A stretch of DNA of 64,000 nucleotides from Anaeromyces robustus (Eukaryota > Neocallimastigomycota > Neocallimastigomycetes > Neocallimastigales > Neocallimastigaceae). Shown here one piece after another: positions 27,363 to 39,009 of this stretch. The stretch covers positions 1 to 64,000 of the forward strand of contig MCFG01000350.1 in NCBI GenBank assembly GCA_002104895.1. Reading direction: 5' to 3'. A program made the translations under genes and the position numbers. Position 1 is the first letter of the stretch; each line of letters begins with the position of its first letter. A model generated the notes under the pieces. That model saw only the letters and a list, made by a program, of their open reading frames with translations, searched no databases and was not told where the DNA came from.

Positions 27363-28292
27363 TATATTAAATTATAGTATATAGAGATTATGCAAGAAAA
27401 GAAAAAAACTAAATAAATTGGAAGTAAATAAATTTTTTTATATTATAAAAGTTTCAAAAAAGTTTTTTTAGGAATTTTTGATATATATTAAACATATAAT
27501 AAGTGGTTAGTTTTTATTTTTTTTATTTTGTTAATTTTCAATATCTTACAATCAAAAAAAAAAAAAAAAAAATAAAAAGTAAAAAATAAAATAAGCTAAG
27601 TAATAACTAAAGCAATATCTTAACAAATACTATTTTGTTAATCGATTATATTTGATAGTACTGATCGTGTATTTTATTAAAAAAAGTATTTTATTAAAAA
27701 AAGTACAATATGTAATGATTTATATATAACAATAAGAATAATTTACACAAAAAAATAAAAGAGATATAATAGCATATATTATATGTAATGTAAAATACTC
27801 CGTTATTACAAAATGCACAATTTATAATAAATAGAGAAAAAAAAAGAAATATAAATTTGTGTATATATTTTTAAAAAAAATAAATAATAAAATAAATAAA
27901 ATAAAAAATTAAGATTTAAATTATTTATTTAAATATTATTTACATATTTATTTATTTATATAAATAAATATGTTAATAAAATATATAAATTAATATTCAT
28001 ATAAGATGACAGCATATTTGTTGTGTAACATTAATCAATATATGGATCTTTCTTTTTATATTTTATTTCAATCTAAAAGAATTTTTTAATAATAGAGTTA
28101 CACATAATTAGCAAATTTTTTATTATCATATGAAATTTTTAAAAAAAAATTAACTAATATTCTATTATAATAAAAATAATTTCATTATATATTGAAGAAT
28201 AGTTTTATTTAATATATTTAATATATATTAAATATATTTAATAATATATACATAAATAGAAATTTTTATTTTTTAAGCAAATAATTATTTAA

Positions 28293-28337
28293 ATAAATAA
28301 ATCAATAAATCAATAAATCAATAAATAAATAAATCAA

Positions 28338-28380
<43 letters not shown>

Positions 28381-28465
28381 ATGAATAAATAAATCAATAA
28401 ATCAATAAATCAATAAATAAATAAATAAATAAATAAATCAATAAATAAATAAATAAATAAATATT
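28293..28465. repeat. (AAAT)n/(AATC)n higher-order microsatellite
   Basis: Blocks of AAAT alternate with AATC units, each block repeated; the pattern suggests unequal exchange of a compound unit. Confidence 0.9.
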
Positions 28466-28650
28466 AAATAAATAAATAATAATTAATTAAAACATGAATA
28501 ATAAAATATTAAGTAAATAATTAGAGTTATAATAAATATATTATTAATATATAACCAAATTAATAAAATAAATATTATCATTTATTTTTATTATATTTTT
28601 AATATATATACTTAAATCAATATTTATATAGTTAATAATATTAATTAAAA

Positions 28651-28726
28651 GTAATATAATATAATATAATATAATATAATATAATATAATATAATATAAT
28701 ATAATATAATATATTATATTATATTA
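28651..28726. repeat. (ATAAT)n pentanucleotide array ending in inverse copies
   Basis: About twelve ATAAT units are followed by atattatattatatta, the complementary strand of the unit, so the end can fold back on the array. Confidence 0.9.
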
Positions 28727-29032
28727 CTGTTTTATGATTAAACATTTTTTTTTATTTACTTTTTTTTATTATAGGGTTGAATTAATAAAAAAAATTTTTT
28801 TTTTCATATTGTGTTTTTAATAAATAATAATAATAATAAAAAAAATTAATTTGTATTTAATGCAGATATAGATATTAATATATTTTAATTTTTTATATAA
28901 AATAGAAAAAATTTCCAAAAAATTAAAATTTTCAAAAAAAAAAAAAATTTAAAAAACAAAATTAATAGTATATATATGTCATATATATATTAATAATTAT
29001 AATAAAAACCTTTTTTTTTGGTTTGTATTAAC

Positions 29033-29071
29033 TTATTAAGTTTGATTAAATAATTAAATCAAACTTAATAA
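29033..29071. repeat. Perfect 15-bp hairpin upstream of the YhgE gene
   Basis: Arms ttattaagtttgatt (29033-29047) and aatcaaacttaataa (29057-29071) with a 9-nt loop. It lies too far from the ATG (about 335 bp) to assign a regulatory role. Confidence 0.8.
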
Positions 29072-29404
29072 ATAAAAATAAATTACAAAATAAGATAAAG
29101 TAAAATAAAATAATTTATTTAAGTAATATATTGGCAAATATAATACATTCAAAAAAAATAAATAAAAAAGAAATTCCAATTAAAAAATCAATTAACTAAT
29201 AACAATTAAAAACAAAAATAAAATAAACAAATAAATAATAAAATAAAATAAAACAAAACAAAATAATTAAATATATAAAATAAAATATAATTTAATAAAA
29301 AGAAATTAACAAAAGTAATTTATAATTTAATAATATAAATATTAAATAATAAAGAATAAATAATATATATGTTTTTTAAATATAGAAATTAAATATTATA
29401 AAAA

Positions 29405-31546
29405 ATGAAACAAATTATAAAAATTTTCATTAATGATATTAAAGCAATTACCCGAAGATTAGTAGCCGCTGTAATTTTGGGTGGATTAGTTATTATTCCT
29501 GGTATATATGCCTGGCTTAATATTGATTCCAATTGGGATCCTTATGAAAATACAAAAAATTTACCAATTGCAATAGTAAATAAAGATAAAGGTGCTACTA
29601 TTTTAGGAGATGAAATAAATGTAGGAGAATCATTAGTAGATAATTTAAAAAATAATGATGCAATGGGTTGGAAACCGTATCATAAAGAAAGAGAAAATGA
29701 AGTACGTAAAGAATTAGAAAAAAGTAGTACTTTATATGGTGAAATTATTATACCCGATGATTTTAGTAAAAATTTAACTACAGTATTTCAATCAAAAGAT
29801 TTAAAAAAACCAAATCTTTTATTTATTGTCAATAATAAAAAGAATCCAATTGCTCCACTTATTGTAAAAAAAGCAGTTTCTGCAATTGAAACTACATTAA
29901 ATAAAGAATTTGTAAATACATTAGTATTAAAAGCTTTGAATACAGCAGATGAAATAAATTTAGTTACAAAAATAGCACATACTACAGATGAACTTATTGA
30001 TAAATTAGATAAAGCAAAAGATGATTTAGATACTTTAAAAGCAGTATTTAATACATTACAATTAGCATCAGATTCAACAAGTAGTTCTCTTAGTGCTTTT
30101 AGAGATTTATTACCTACAATAACTTCTCTTACTGGTACAACCGAAGAAGGGGTTTCCAATTTACAAAATGCTTTAAAATCATTTAAAGGTTTAACCGATA
30201 ATGTTAGTAACATTGTAAATGAATTAGAAAAAGAAGGTAAAGAAATAAAAGATATAATTAAATCTATTGATTTAGATCCTCAAAAGGAAAATGTTGAAAT
30301 GATTTCAGCAAAAATGGATGATGTTTCCGTAAAATTAGCTGAAAAAGCTACAAAAATTAAAAATATGAAAGAAGCTTTACAAGTTTTCTTTGGTGGTATA
30401 GAAACTCCAATATTAACTGATTTACAAAATAGAATTCAAAGAATAATAGATGATTTAGATGGTGCCAAAAAAATTATAGATAATAATAAAAAAACCAAAA
30501 GTGAAATAAAGAATGCTCAAAAACAATTAAAAGAAATTTATATGGATGATATAAGTGTAAATAAGCAATATAGAGTAGATATGAAATCAGATTTAGATAA
30601 TGCTTATGGAAATGCTTCTAAAACTATGGATGGTGTTAAAGATTTAATGTCAGGATTAAATAAAGCAATGACAAAAACAGATAAAGCTTTAGAAAAAATG
30701 ATTCATGCATTGGATAATTCAAAAGAATTAAATGATAATATAGATACTGTAATAGTAAAAATTCAAGAAGAATTAGATAAAGCTATAACAACACTTCAAG
30801 GTGAAAAAGAAAAGGAATTATATAATAATATTGTAAATATATTAGAAAATGATCCAAATAAAGTTGCCGATTTTATATCTAATCCAGTTCAAACTAATAC
30901 TAAAAATTTATATGATATAAAATCTTATGGTTCTAAAATGGCACCATTTTATACTATATTAGCTTGTTGGGTAGGATGTACCATTCTTATTGCTATTATT
31001 AAAACAGATTTAGAAAAAACTCCAGAAAATGATAAATTAAAAAATTATCAAAAATTTTTAGGAAGATTTATACTTTTTGCTATATTAGCCATGAGTCAAG
31101 GATTTTTCATTTCAGTAGGAGATATTATACTTAAAGTTCAAGTTATAAATAAACCATTATTTATTTTAACTACTATGACTGCAAGTTTAGTATTTATGTT
31201 ATTTATTTATTCTTTAGCTATATCTTTTGGAAAAGTAGGGGAAGCTGTTACAATTATTATTATGGTATTACAAGTTGCAGGTTCAGGAGGTACATTCCCA
31301 ATTGAATTATTACCAAGAATATTCCAAGTAATGCAACCTATTATGCCATTTTATCCAGCTATGAATGCTTTAAGAGAAACTATTGGTGGATTTTATGAAA
31401 ATGATTATTTAAAATATATGTTAATGTTATTAGCACATACAATTATACCATTAATATTAGGTTTAGTATTAAGAAATCCATTAATTCATTTAAAAGAAAA
31501 AGTAGAAAAAGAAGTAGAAAAAACAAAAACAAATATTATTATTTAG
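29405..31546 (+). CDS. YhgE/Pip-type (phage infection protein family) membrane protein
   Basis: 713 residues, intronless. The N-terminal segment is typical of the YhgE/Pip N-terminal domain: one membrane helix (about 17-38, LVAAVILGGLVIIPGIYAWL), then NIDSNWDPYENTKNLPIAIVN, KDKGA.ILGDEINVG and MGWKPY. Residues about 185-490 are a long charged coiled-coil-rich loop. The C-terminal part (about 505-700) has five or six membrane helices of the ABC-2/YhgE type, including a proline-glycine stretch (QVAGSGGTFPIELLP). Family knowledge: Pip is a lactococcal phage receptor, YueB of Bacillus is a relative, and the type VII secretion protein EsaA shares this architecture. Members are Gram-positive bacterial membrane proteins of unclear cell function. 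A eukaryotic copy strongly suggests horizontal transfer (inference). Codon use is as AT-rich as its neighbours. No partner gene is adjacent. Confidence 0.93.
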   Translation: MKQIIKIFINDIKAITRRLVAAVILGGLVIIPGIYAWLNIDSNWDPYENTKNLPIAIVNKDKGATILGDEINVGESLVDNLKNNDAMGWKPYHKERENEVRKELEKSSTLYGEIIIPDDFSKNLTTVFQSKDLKKPNLLFIVNNKKNPIAPLIVKKAVSAIETTLNKEFVNTLVLKALNTADEINLVTKIAHTTDELIDKLDKAKDDLDTLKAVFNTLQLASDSTSSSLSAFRDLLPTITSLTGTTEEGVSNLQNALKSFKGLTDNVSNIVNELEKEGKEIKDIIKSIDLDPQKENVEMISAKMDDVSVKLAEKATKIKNMKEALQVFFGGIETPILTDLQNRIQRIIDDLDGAKKIIDNNKKTKSEIKNAQKQLKEIYMDDISVNKQYRVDMKSDLDNAYGNASKTMDGVKDLMSGLNKAMTKTDKALEKMIHALDNSKELNDNIDTVIVKIQEELDKAITTLQGEKEKELYNNIVNILENDPNKVADFISNPVQTNTKNLYDIKSYGSKMAPFYTILACWVGCTILIAIIKTDLEKTPENDKLKNYQKFLGRFILFAILAMSQGFFISVGDIILKVQVINKPLFILTTMTASLVFMLFIYSLAISFGKVGEAVTIIIMVLQVAGSGGTFPIELLPRIFQVMQPIMPFYPAMNALRETIGGFYENDYLKYMLMLLAHTIIPLILGLVLRNPLIHLKEKVEKEVEKTKTNIII

Positions 31547-31967
31547 AGGGAATTATTAATTAAAAAAAATTTTTTTTTTATTTTACATAAATATAATCTT
31601 AATATAAATAATATATAGAGTATATACTTTTTTTTCTATAATTTTTTTTTCTTTTATTATATTAAACAATTTTTTTTTTATTATTTAATATTTATATAAT
31701 AACATATCTAATATATCTAATATATCAATTGATTGATTACTAATTTTGTAATCAATTATATTCTTTTTTTCTTTTTTAATTTTTTTTTTTTTTAAAAAAG
31801 TTTTTCTTTTTATAAATCATAACAATAATATCAATAATAATAATAGATATATAAAAAGAATAATTAAAAAAAAGTAAAAAAGGTTTTTTTAAAAAAAAAT
31901 ATAAAATAAAAAAAAGAAAAAAGGAAAAAAAAAATATAAATCATAAAATATAAAATACAATAAATTT

Positions 31968-31998
<31 letters not shown>

Positions 31999-32315
31999 CG
32001 CAATATTTTTTTTTTCTTTTGCATATATTAGAACTAGAATTAAAATATTTTTAAAATATAATAATATATCAATAAATAAATATATATATAAAAAAAAATA
32101 TTATAACAAAATATAAATAAATATAAAAATAAAATAAAAATAAAAATAAGAAATTATATATATATATTATATTATATATATAATTTTTTAATTTATTTTT
32201 ATATATATATATTTTTTTTTATTTTTATCTATATTTTATATTAATATTTTATATTTATATTTATATATATTATAATATTTATTTATTTTTCTTTAGTTTT
32301 TTAGGAAGAAAATTA

Positions 32316-32346
<31 letters not shown>

Positions 32347-34395
32347 GTCAAAAAGAAAAAAAAGAAAAAAGAAAAAGTTATTTTTTTATTTTTTTTTCAT
32401 TTCTTTTTCTTTTTACTATTTTTCTTTTTTTTTTTTTTACTTTTTTTTTTTATTTTCAAAAAAAATTTTTTTCTTCTAATAAATATTATAAAATTATATA
32501 TATTAATATATAATTCATTTATTTTTATTTATTCAATTTCAATTTCTATTTTAATTTTAATTTAAATATAAAACATTCCATAAAAAAAAAAATTTTTTTT
32601 TCTTTACAAATATAGATTTAAAACAAAAAACAACCAAAAACAAAAAAAAAAAAAAGAAAAGTTAAAACTTAAAAATTAAATTAAAAAAAAAAAAAAAAAA
32701 TACACAAAAAAAAAATTAATACAAAAACTAAAAAAAAAGGTAAAACATAAAAATAAACACAAACAAAAATAAAAACAAAAAAAAATAAGAATAAACAAAA
32801 CCAAAAACCAAAAAAAAAAAAAAAAGAAAAAAAAAATAAATAAAAAATAAATAAAATCTTTTTTGAAAAAAGTTCAATATTCATAACAATTTTTTTCATG
32901 TTTTTTTATTCAAGTATATGTTTTTTTAATTTATCATAATTATTTTTTTTATATAAAATATTCGTATTTCCATTTTCTTCTTTTTTTATATAATACATTC
33001 AAATTTTTTAACCATCATTTTTTTTTCTTTTTTATCTTAAATGTCTCAATAAAATTCTAAAAGTAGTTTTAATAATTCTAAATTCATTTATCAATTTTTC
33101 AATAATCTAATTTAATTCGTTCATTTCGTTATTTAACTGAATTATTCGTTTTTTAACTTTTTAACTTTATTTTTATTAATTAAACCAAAGAAAGAATAAT
33201 CTTTATAATAATCTTAATAATAAAATAATATAAATGACTAAGTGATTAAATAATATATTTTATATATAATATTATATATTTTGTAAATAAATAAAAAAAA
33301 TTTTTTTATAATCTTCTGGATACAAAAATAAATAAAGTATTAAACAAATTAATTATTTTAGTACTAAATAAAGACTAAAAAAAAAAAAAAGTTTATACAA
33401 AAAACAAAAAGTTAAAAAAAAAATATTTTTTAAAATTTTGTTACAAAATAATTCTTATTAAATAAACTTTTCTGTAACAAAATTTCTACTTATTTTTTGT
33501 GACATGAAGACTATGACTAATGATAACGTGACTTGTATTTAATAAAGAAATTTTGTGTAACCAAAAATACTTTTTTTTTTTTCTTTTTTTTTTTCTATTA
33601 TAAAATGTATCTTGATTTTTTCTTGGTTTTATATTTTATTTATTAATTAATTATTATTATTTAAAGATGTTTTAAAATAAAATAAATAAATAAATGAATA
33701 AATTTTTTAAAAAATAAGTCAGTAATAGAAAACAATATTTATAATAATGAATTAATAATAAACAAATAATCAACTAAATAAATAAACTCAAAAGATATAA
33801 TATGTATATATAATGTATACATTACATAAAATGTATATAGTTTTATGTACATACATTTTTTATTTATTTTATTCTTTATTCTTATATTTTTTATTTCAAA
33901 ATTTCATTATATATATATTATACGTATATATATTTTTATTATTCTATATTCAGCCTTTTTTTATCTATAATTTTTTTTTTTTACAATAAAAAAAAAATAA
34001 AACTTTTAATTAAATTTTTTTTAAAATTCATTATTAATATAGTGAAGAATTTTCTTTTTTTTTTTTTTTTTTAAACTTTTTTTTTTTTTTAATTAACTTT
34101 AAATATACTTTAATTATTTATTTCAAGTAATATAATATTAATAAATACAATCAAGAAATAATATTTTAATCAAGAAATAGAAATTAATATAACCCAGATA
34201 GTATAATAATTATATAATTAGAAAAAATTTAATATTTTTTCATAATATTACTTTTTATATTTTAATTTTTATTATTATTATTTTATTATTTAAAATTAAT
34301 ATTTTTAAAAACAAATTGAATATATATATATTAATATATACATATTATATGTTCTTTTTATTTTTACATACTAAATAATTTTTATTATTTTCTTC
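31547..34395. other. Gene-free AT-rich spacer
   Basis: Mostly homopolymer A/T. A perfect 13-bp inverted repeat aaattttgttaca/tgtaacaaaattt lies at 33433-33445/33473-33485, with a third partial copy (aaattttgtgtaac) near 33550. Nothing reads as a gene. Confidence 0.6.
33433..33485. repeat. Perfect 13-bp inverted repeat
   Basis: aaattttgttaca ... tgtaacaaaattt with a 27-nt interior. It could be a short hairpin or a relic of a terminal-inverted-repeat element; no target duplication was recognised. Confidence 0.7.
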
Positions 34396-35336
34396 TTAAG
34401 CAGAAACAGAAAAATATTTTTTTAAATCTTCATATCCACCAATTAATTTACCATCAATGAAAACTTGTGGTGCACTAGTAGCACCATTAATTGCTCTTAA
34501 AGTTCTAGAGGTAAGAACTAAATTTGGAATACTAAGTTCTTCATAATAAATACCTTTTGATTGTAATAATTCTTTTGCTTTTTCACAATATGGACATCCA
34601 ACACGAGTAATAATAGTACAAAGTTTTGGTCTTTCAGTATTTGGTTTAAGATAATCAAGCATAGTATCAGCATCAGATATTCCATAAGTATCTTCATCTT
34701 TTTTATAAGGTTCACAAAAGAATTTTTTAATTATTCCATTTTCAACATACATGGAATATCTCCATGAACGCATACCTAATCCAAATTCTTTTTTATCAAC
34801 TAAATATCCAAGTTTTTCTGTGAATTCACCATTTCCATCTGGAATAAATTTAACATTTTTAATACCTTGATCTTTTGCCCATGCATCCCTAATTTCAATA
34901 AGTAAATAAATAAATAAAAATTAAATAATAAATAAATAAATAAATAAATAAATAAATATACATATATATATAATAATAAATTTAGAAAAATTTTATTGAA
35001 TTTAGAAATTATTATTATATATATATAATATAATTATAGTATATTAAAAAATTTTTTTATCTCTTTTTCTTTTTACATAACAAAAGGATCATTAACAGAA
35101 ATACAATAAATATCATCAATATTAGCAGCTCTTTTTATAGTTTCAGCTAATTCTTCATAACGAGGAAGATGAGATGAAGAACATACAGGAGTAAAAGCTC
35201 CTGGAAGTGAGAATATAACTACTTTTCTATTTTTGAAAATTTCATCTGATGTAATTTTAGCCCATTGCCCATTAAATCTATAAACCCAAGAAACAATTGG
35301 AACTTTTTGACCTTCAACATTAGGAAAGTTATACAT
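34396..35336 (-). CDS. Peroxiredoxin-glutaredoxin hybrid (Prx5-Grx), two exons
   Basis: Exons 35336-35077 and 34888-34396 give 250 residues. The intron (35076-34889, 188 bp, GTAAAA...ATTAG) splits the Met87 codon AT|G, restoring the family sequence VNDPFVM-DAWAKDQ. The N-terminal peroxiredoxin-5 domain holds the peroxidatic cysteine in GAFTPVCSSSH (Cys52), and motifs FIPDGNGEFTEKLG and RSWRYSM follow. The C-terminal glutaredoxin domain has CPYC (185-188), SAPQVFIDG and GGYEDL. Established: bacterial Prx-Grx hybrids (Haemophilus, about 241 aa) reduce H2O2 and alkyl peroxides using glutathione through the fused glutaredoxin. Length, domain order and linker all match. No targeting peptide is evident, so cytosolic. 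Inferred: bacterial acquisition that later gained an intron; useful oxygen defence for an anaerobe. The intron holds an AAAT microsatellite. Confidence 0.95.
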
Positions 35337-36967
35337 TTTTTTATTATATTTTTTTTTTAAAGTTAAAAAAATTTTTTTATTTTAAATTTAAAATCTAATA
35401 TTAATTATTAAGGAAAAAAAAATTTTTGTTTTTTCTTTTTCTTTTTACTTTTTTTTTTCGGTCATTTATATACACAAATATATTAAAATTTATTAAACTT
35501 TAATATATTACATTAGAGATTAAACTATTTTTATTATACCATCAGTTTAATAATATAATTGAATTTTAATATAACATAAAATGTCATTATTTTAAGCTTT
35601 TAAATATTTTATATTAACTCAATTTATAATATAAAAAAAAATTAAAAATCAATATATATGTTTTTTATAATAAGAGATTAAAATTAATTGAATAATTTAA
35701 ATTAAAAAATAGATTAATAGTTTAAATCTTTATTCTTTATTTTTATTATTTAACTTGTTTTTCTTTTTTTCTTTTTTTCTTTTTTTTTTTTAAAAAAACT
35801 CTATTATATTACAAATAATAAACTTCAAAAAAAAAAAAAAGAAATTTTATAAATATATAAGCTTAAAGGTTTTTTAAATTTATTTTTTTTAAAAAATTCT
35901 AATCATTAATCATTTAAAAAACAAATAATAAATTATAACTTTATAAATAATTATAAATATATTAAATGAAAACAAATAAATAAATAATTTTCATCAAAGG
36001 TTAGTAATTAGTAATTTCATAAGACAATACAATTACAATACAACTAATAAATATTATCGTTCTATTTGAAAGTTTAGTTATATTTTATAATATTCTCAGT
36101 TTAACTATATAATTCTTTATTAATGAAAAAGAGAGAATTTTTAAACTTTTAAAATTTATAAATATATATATACAATAATATTATCTGTAATAGATATAAT
36201 TAATTAATTAATAAATAAATAAATAAATAAATAAAAAAATAAAAAAGTTTCTGAATTTTTAAAAAAATGAAATTTTTTTTTAACTTTTTTTTTTTAACTT
36301 TTTATTTTTTTTTTTTTTATATGTAATACAATATTTTTTAGTAATTTCTTTTCTTTTAAGAATAGCAATAGATTTATTATTGTTTTCAATCATAAATTTT
36401 ACATTCTTAAAAATTTTAATAATGAAAAAAAAACATTGAATATATTAATAAAAATGTTTATTATTTCTTCAAAAATATATTTTATTGATGAGAAAAATAA
36501 AGAAAAAATTTATCATTTTTCTAATACAAAAATATTTATAATAGTATATTATATACATTACGTAAATAATATACTATTATAAAATAGTTTGAATGATTTA
36601 TAAAATAAAATATATTAAAAAGTTTTTTTTTTTTGACTTTTTATACTTTTTTTTATTTTTTTATTGCAATATATATAATATTTTTACTAATAAGCATTTA
36701 TAAAACCTTTATATTATATATATATTTAGTATTATATATTTTATATAATTTGATTATATAAACATTTTTAATAAATAGTATAAATTATTTTTAAAAATAC
36801 TTTTATAAATTATTTGTAGTTATAGAATAATTAAAATAAAATTTTATATATCTATTTTAACTCTTCTATATATATATATATATAGATATAATATTATATA
36901 GTAATAATTTAATTATAAAATATTATATATATATGTTATTTAATAATAATTTAAAATATTATTTTTA
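35337..36967. other. Gene-free AT-rich spacer
   Basis: No coding signal. The part 36340-36440 (ttattattgttttcaatcata...attctt) resembles 39930-39985 downstream of the first long eight-Cys gene, so the duplication unit of that family reaches at least this far 3' of the short member. Confidence 0.5.
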
Positions 36968-37459
36968 TTATTTACACCAACCGTATTTGGTGAGATAATA
37001 TCCATTTTTATTTACAGCATATTCATAATTACCATTAAGTTTTACATTAATAGTTATTCTATTATTATTTACTGGTGTATTATAACATTTATTTGTTTTT
37101 AAACTAACTTTTGGAGGATTACAATTACCAGAACCAAATATTTTGTCTATTATATCACATCTAAATGGATCAGTAGCATCAAGAACAGAACCAAATTTTT
37201 CTTTATCATAATATTTACCATTATGATCAACACATCCAGTAAGCAATTCAGCACCACCAGAACATGTATAACCATAAGGATAACCAACACAACTTCCTGG
37301 TATTCTATCATCTAAACCAGTACAAACATAATATTTATCTTTATGATAAAACATATAATATGTTTTATTACTATTATCTTTTATTAAATAATAAGAACAA
37401 AATACTTTATTAATTAATAAAGTAAGTAATAATATATATCCAAATTTATTATAAAACAT
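36968..37459 (-). CDS. Secreted eight-cysteine-domain protein, short (single-domain) family member
   Basis: 163 residues, intronless. The N-terminal hydrophobic signal is MFYNKFGYILLLTLLINKVFC, then SYYLIKD. The mature part has eight cysteines in the same places as the three long paralogues at 40970, 44056 and 47217 (ICTG/VCTG, G.C, YTCS, TGCV, FRCD, GNC, KC/QC, YGWCK). Shared blocks include FGSV.DATDPFRCD and DKIFGSGNC. It stops exactly after YGWCK, where the long members continue with a Lys/Gln/Pro linker and a second domain, so this is a one-domain form. It carries the family promoter block (TATAAAAG 153 nt before ATG). I recognise no known family; the fold is probably disulfide-stabilised and extracellular. 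Confidence 0.88.
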   Translation of the reverse strand: MFYNKFGYILLLTLLINKVFCSYYLIKDNSNKTYYMFYHKDKYYVCTGLDDRIPGSCVGYPYGYTCSGGAELLTGCVDHNGKYYDKEKFGSVLDATDPFRCDIIDKIFGSGNCNPPKVSLKTNKCYNTPVNNNRITINVKLNGNYEYAVNKNGYYLTKYGWCK

Positions 37460-37611
37460 GTTTATTTATAATAAATGATAAAAAACTATGTTCAAAAAAA
37501 AAAAATTAAATATTTAATAATAAAAAAGAAATATTTTAAAATATTATAAGTTTTATTTTTTTATTATTATTTTAATTAAATTTGTTTTTTCTATAAAGGT
37601 AATTTCTTTTT

Positions 37612-37619
37612 CTTTTATA
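37612..37619 (-). promoter_or_regulatory. TATA box of the short eight-Cys gene
   Basis: Minus-strand TATAAAAG within gtataaaagaaaaagaaatt, 153 nt before the ATG; the same block and spacing occur before all three paralogues. Confidence 0.75.
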
Positions 37620-37873
37620 CTTTTTTTTTTCATTTTACGTTATATATATTTTTTATATTTTACATTATAAAATAACTAAAAGTTTTATTGAAATAAATAT
37701 GATTTTGTTTAAACTTTTTATTTTAATTTTTTTTTGTATTATTTTTTTACATATTTAAAATAATAGAAAAATATTTTTATAATTATAAAATGTGCATAAT
37801 TAAATTTATTATTCATTTAATTTCATTTAATTTAATATGATTAATAATGTTCATGAAAAAATATTAGGATTAT

Positions 37874-38012
37874 TAAATAAAATAAAATAAAATAAAATAA
37901 AATAAAATAAAATAAAATAAAATAAAATAAAATAAAATAAAATAAAATAAAATAAAATAAAATAAAATAAAATAAAATAAAATAAAATAAAATAAAATAA
38001 AAATAAAATAAA
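37874..38012. repeat. (AAAAT)n pentanucleotide microsatellite, about 28 copies
   Basis: Nearly perfect AAAAT array about 410 bp upstream of the short eight-Cys gene. Confidence 0.96.
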
Positions 38013-38737
38013 ATATAGAATAAATAAATAAATATATATATCGTTGTTGAAATTTTTTTTTTTCATTTTTATCTAGTTTATAATAACTAAATTTAATTAT
38101 TATTTTTGTCTATAATTATATAATTTATTGAATAATACAATATTGCATAATATTAATATTAATATATTAATATTAAAAAATAATAAGTACTTTTAATAAT
38201 TTTATATTAATTAAACTATATTAAAAAATAGTCCGTTTATGAAGAAGTAAGTAATAATTAATACTAATGAAAAATATATATTAATCAGTAACAATTGTTA
38301 TTATTAATATTTTAATGTTTTAAATTTGAATTTTTATTAGAATTTCAATTTTAATAAAAACTAAAAATGTGAAATTAAATTTTTATTAATATTTATAGTA
38401 TTGAAAATTGTAACATGCATATTAATGAATTTTGAATTTATTATACAATTTATAATACAATTTATTATAAAAATTATTGTAGAGAGAATATTCTTTTTTT
38501 TTTTTTTATAAAAAATAAAAAATTTTTTAGAATTATTTTTAATTTATTTAAAATTGTAAAAAAAAAAGGTAAATAATAAATAAAATATTATCATTAAAAT
38601 AAAATGTATTAATTCATAATAAATATTATAAATAAGAATTAAAATTTAATGAAAAAAAAAAATGTTGATAAATCAAATTACTATAAAAAAAATTTCATTT
38701 AAAAAATATTATTATTATTATTATATTTTATTTTTTT

Positions 38738-38923
38738 ACAACAAATTTAAAAAGTTTTGAACATTTTAAAAATTATAAATTAAATTTTATGTAAATATTT
38801 GATGTGGATTACAAATTAATTTTATTTAAAATTATTATTATTGTTATTTTACAACAAATCAAAAAAGTTTTGAACATTTTAAAAAATATAAATTAAATTT
38901 TATGTAATATTTGATGTGGATTA
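38738..38923. repeat. Direct tandem duplication, period 113 bp
   Basis: Both units start acaacaaat and run through aaagttttgaacattttaaa to aatttgatgtggatta-like ends, at 38738-38811 and 38851-38923, about 90 percent alike by eye. Confidence 0.8.
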
Positions 38924-38973
38924 ATTTAATAACATTATAAAAAGAAATAGTATTAAATTAGATTATATAATTT

Positions 38974-39009
<36 letters not shown>

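Larger units (their letters stand above)
24407..29404. other. Gene desert with microsatellites and faint ex-coding remnants
   Basis: No intact gene. Minus-strand stretches at about 25040-25190 and 25600-25720 read briefly like ordinary protein (for example NGIIDIINGINSDEYFNKYN, then an ankyrin-like NILIIYGINTNIKE). These may be remnants of a decayed gene but are too weak to annotate. Microsatellites lie at 26741-26850 (AAT), 27205-27362 (AAAT with a GATA patch), 28293-28465 (AAAT/AATC) and 28651-28726 (ATAAT). A perfect 15-bp hairpin (29033-29047/29057-29071) sits about 335 bp before the YhgE start. Confidence 0.5.

Noticed and set aside
28293-28465. CRISPR-like array
   Set aside because: The units are simple 4-bp AAAT/AATC repeats without unique spacers.
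32681-32899. Hydrophobic Phe-rich minus-strand frame
   Set aside because: Translation of A-homopolymer tracts; no initiation context or conserved residues.
34396-34773. Stand-alone glutaredoxin starting at the Met of MRSWRY
   Set aside because: The frame continues upstream to a splice acceptor and joins the peroxiredoxin exon; RSWRYSM belongs to the Prx5 domain.
37851-38066. Reading frame through the AAAAT array
   Set aside because: Pure repeat translation (FILFY), no coding support.
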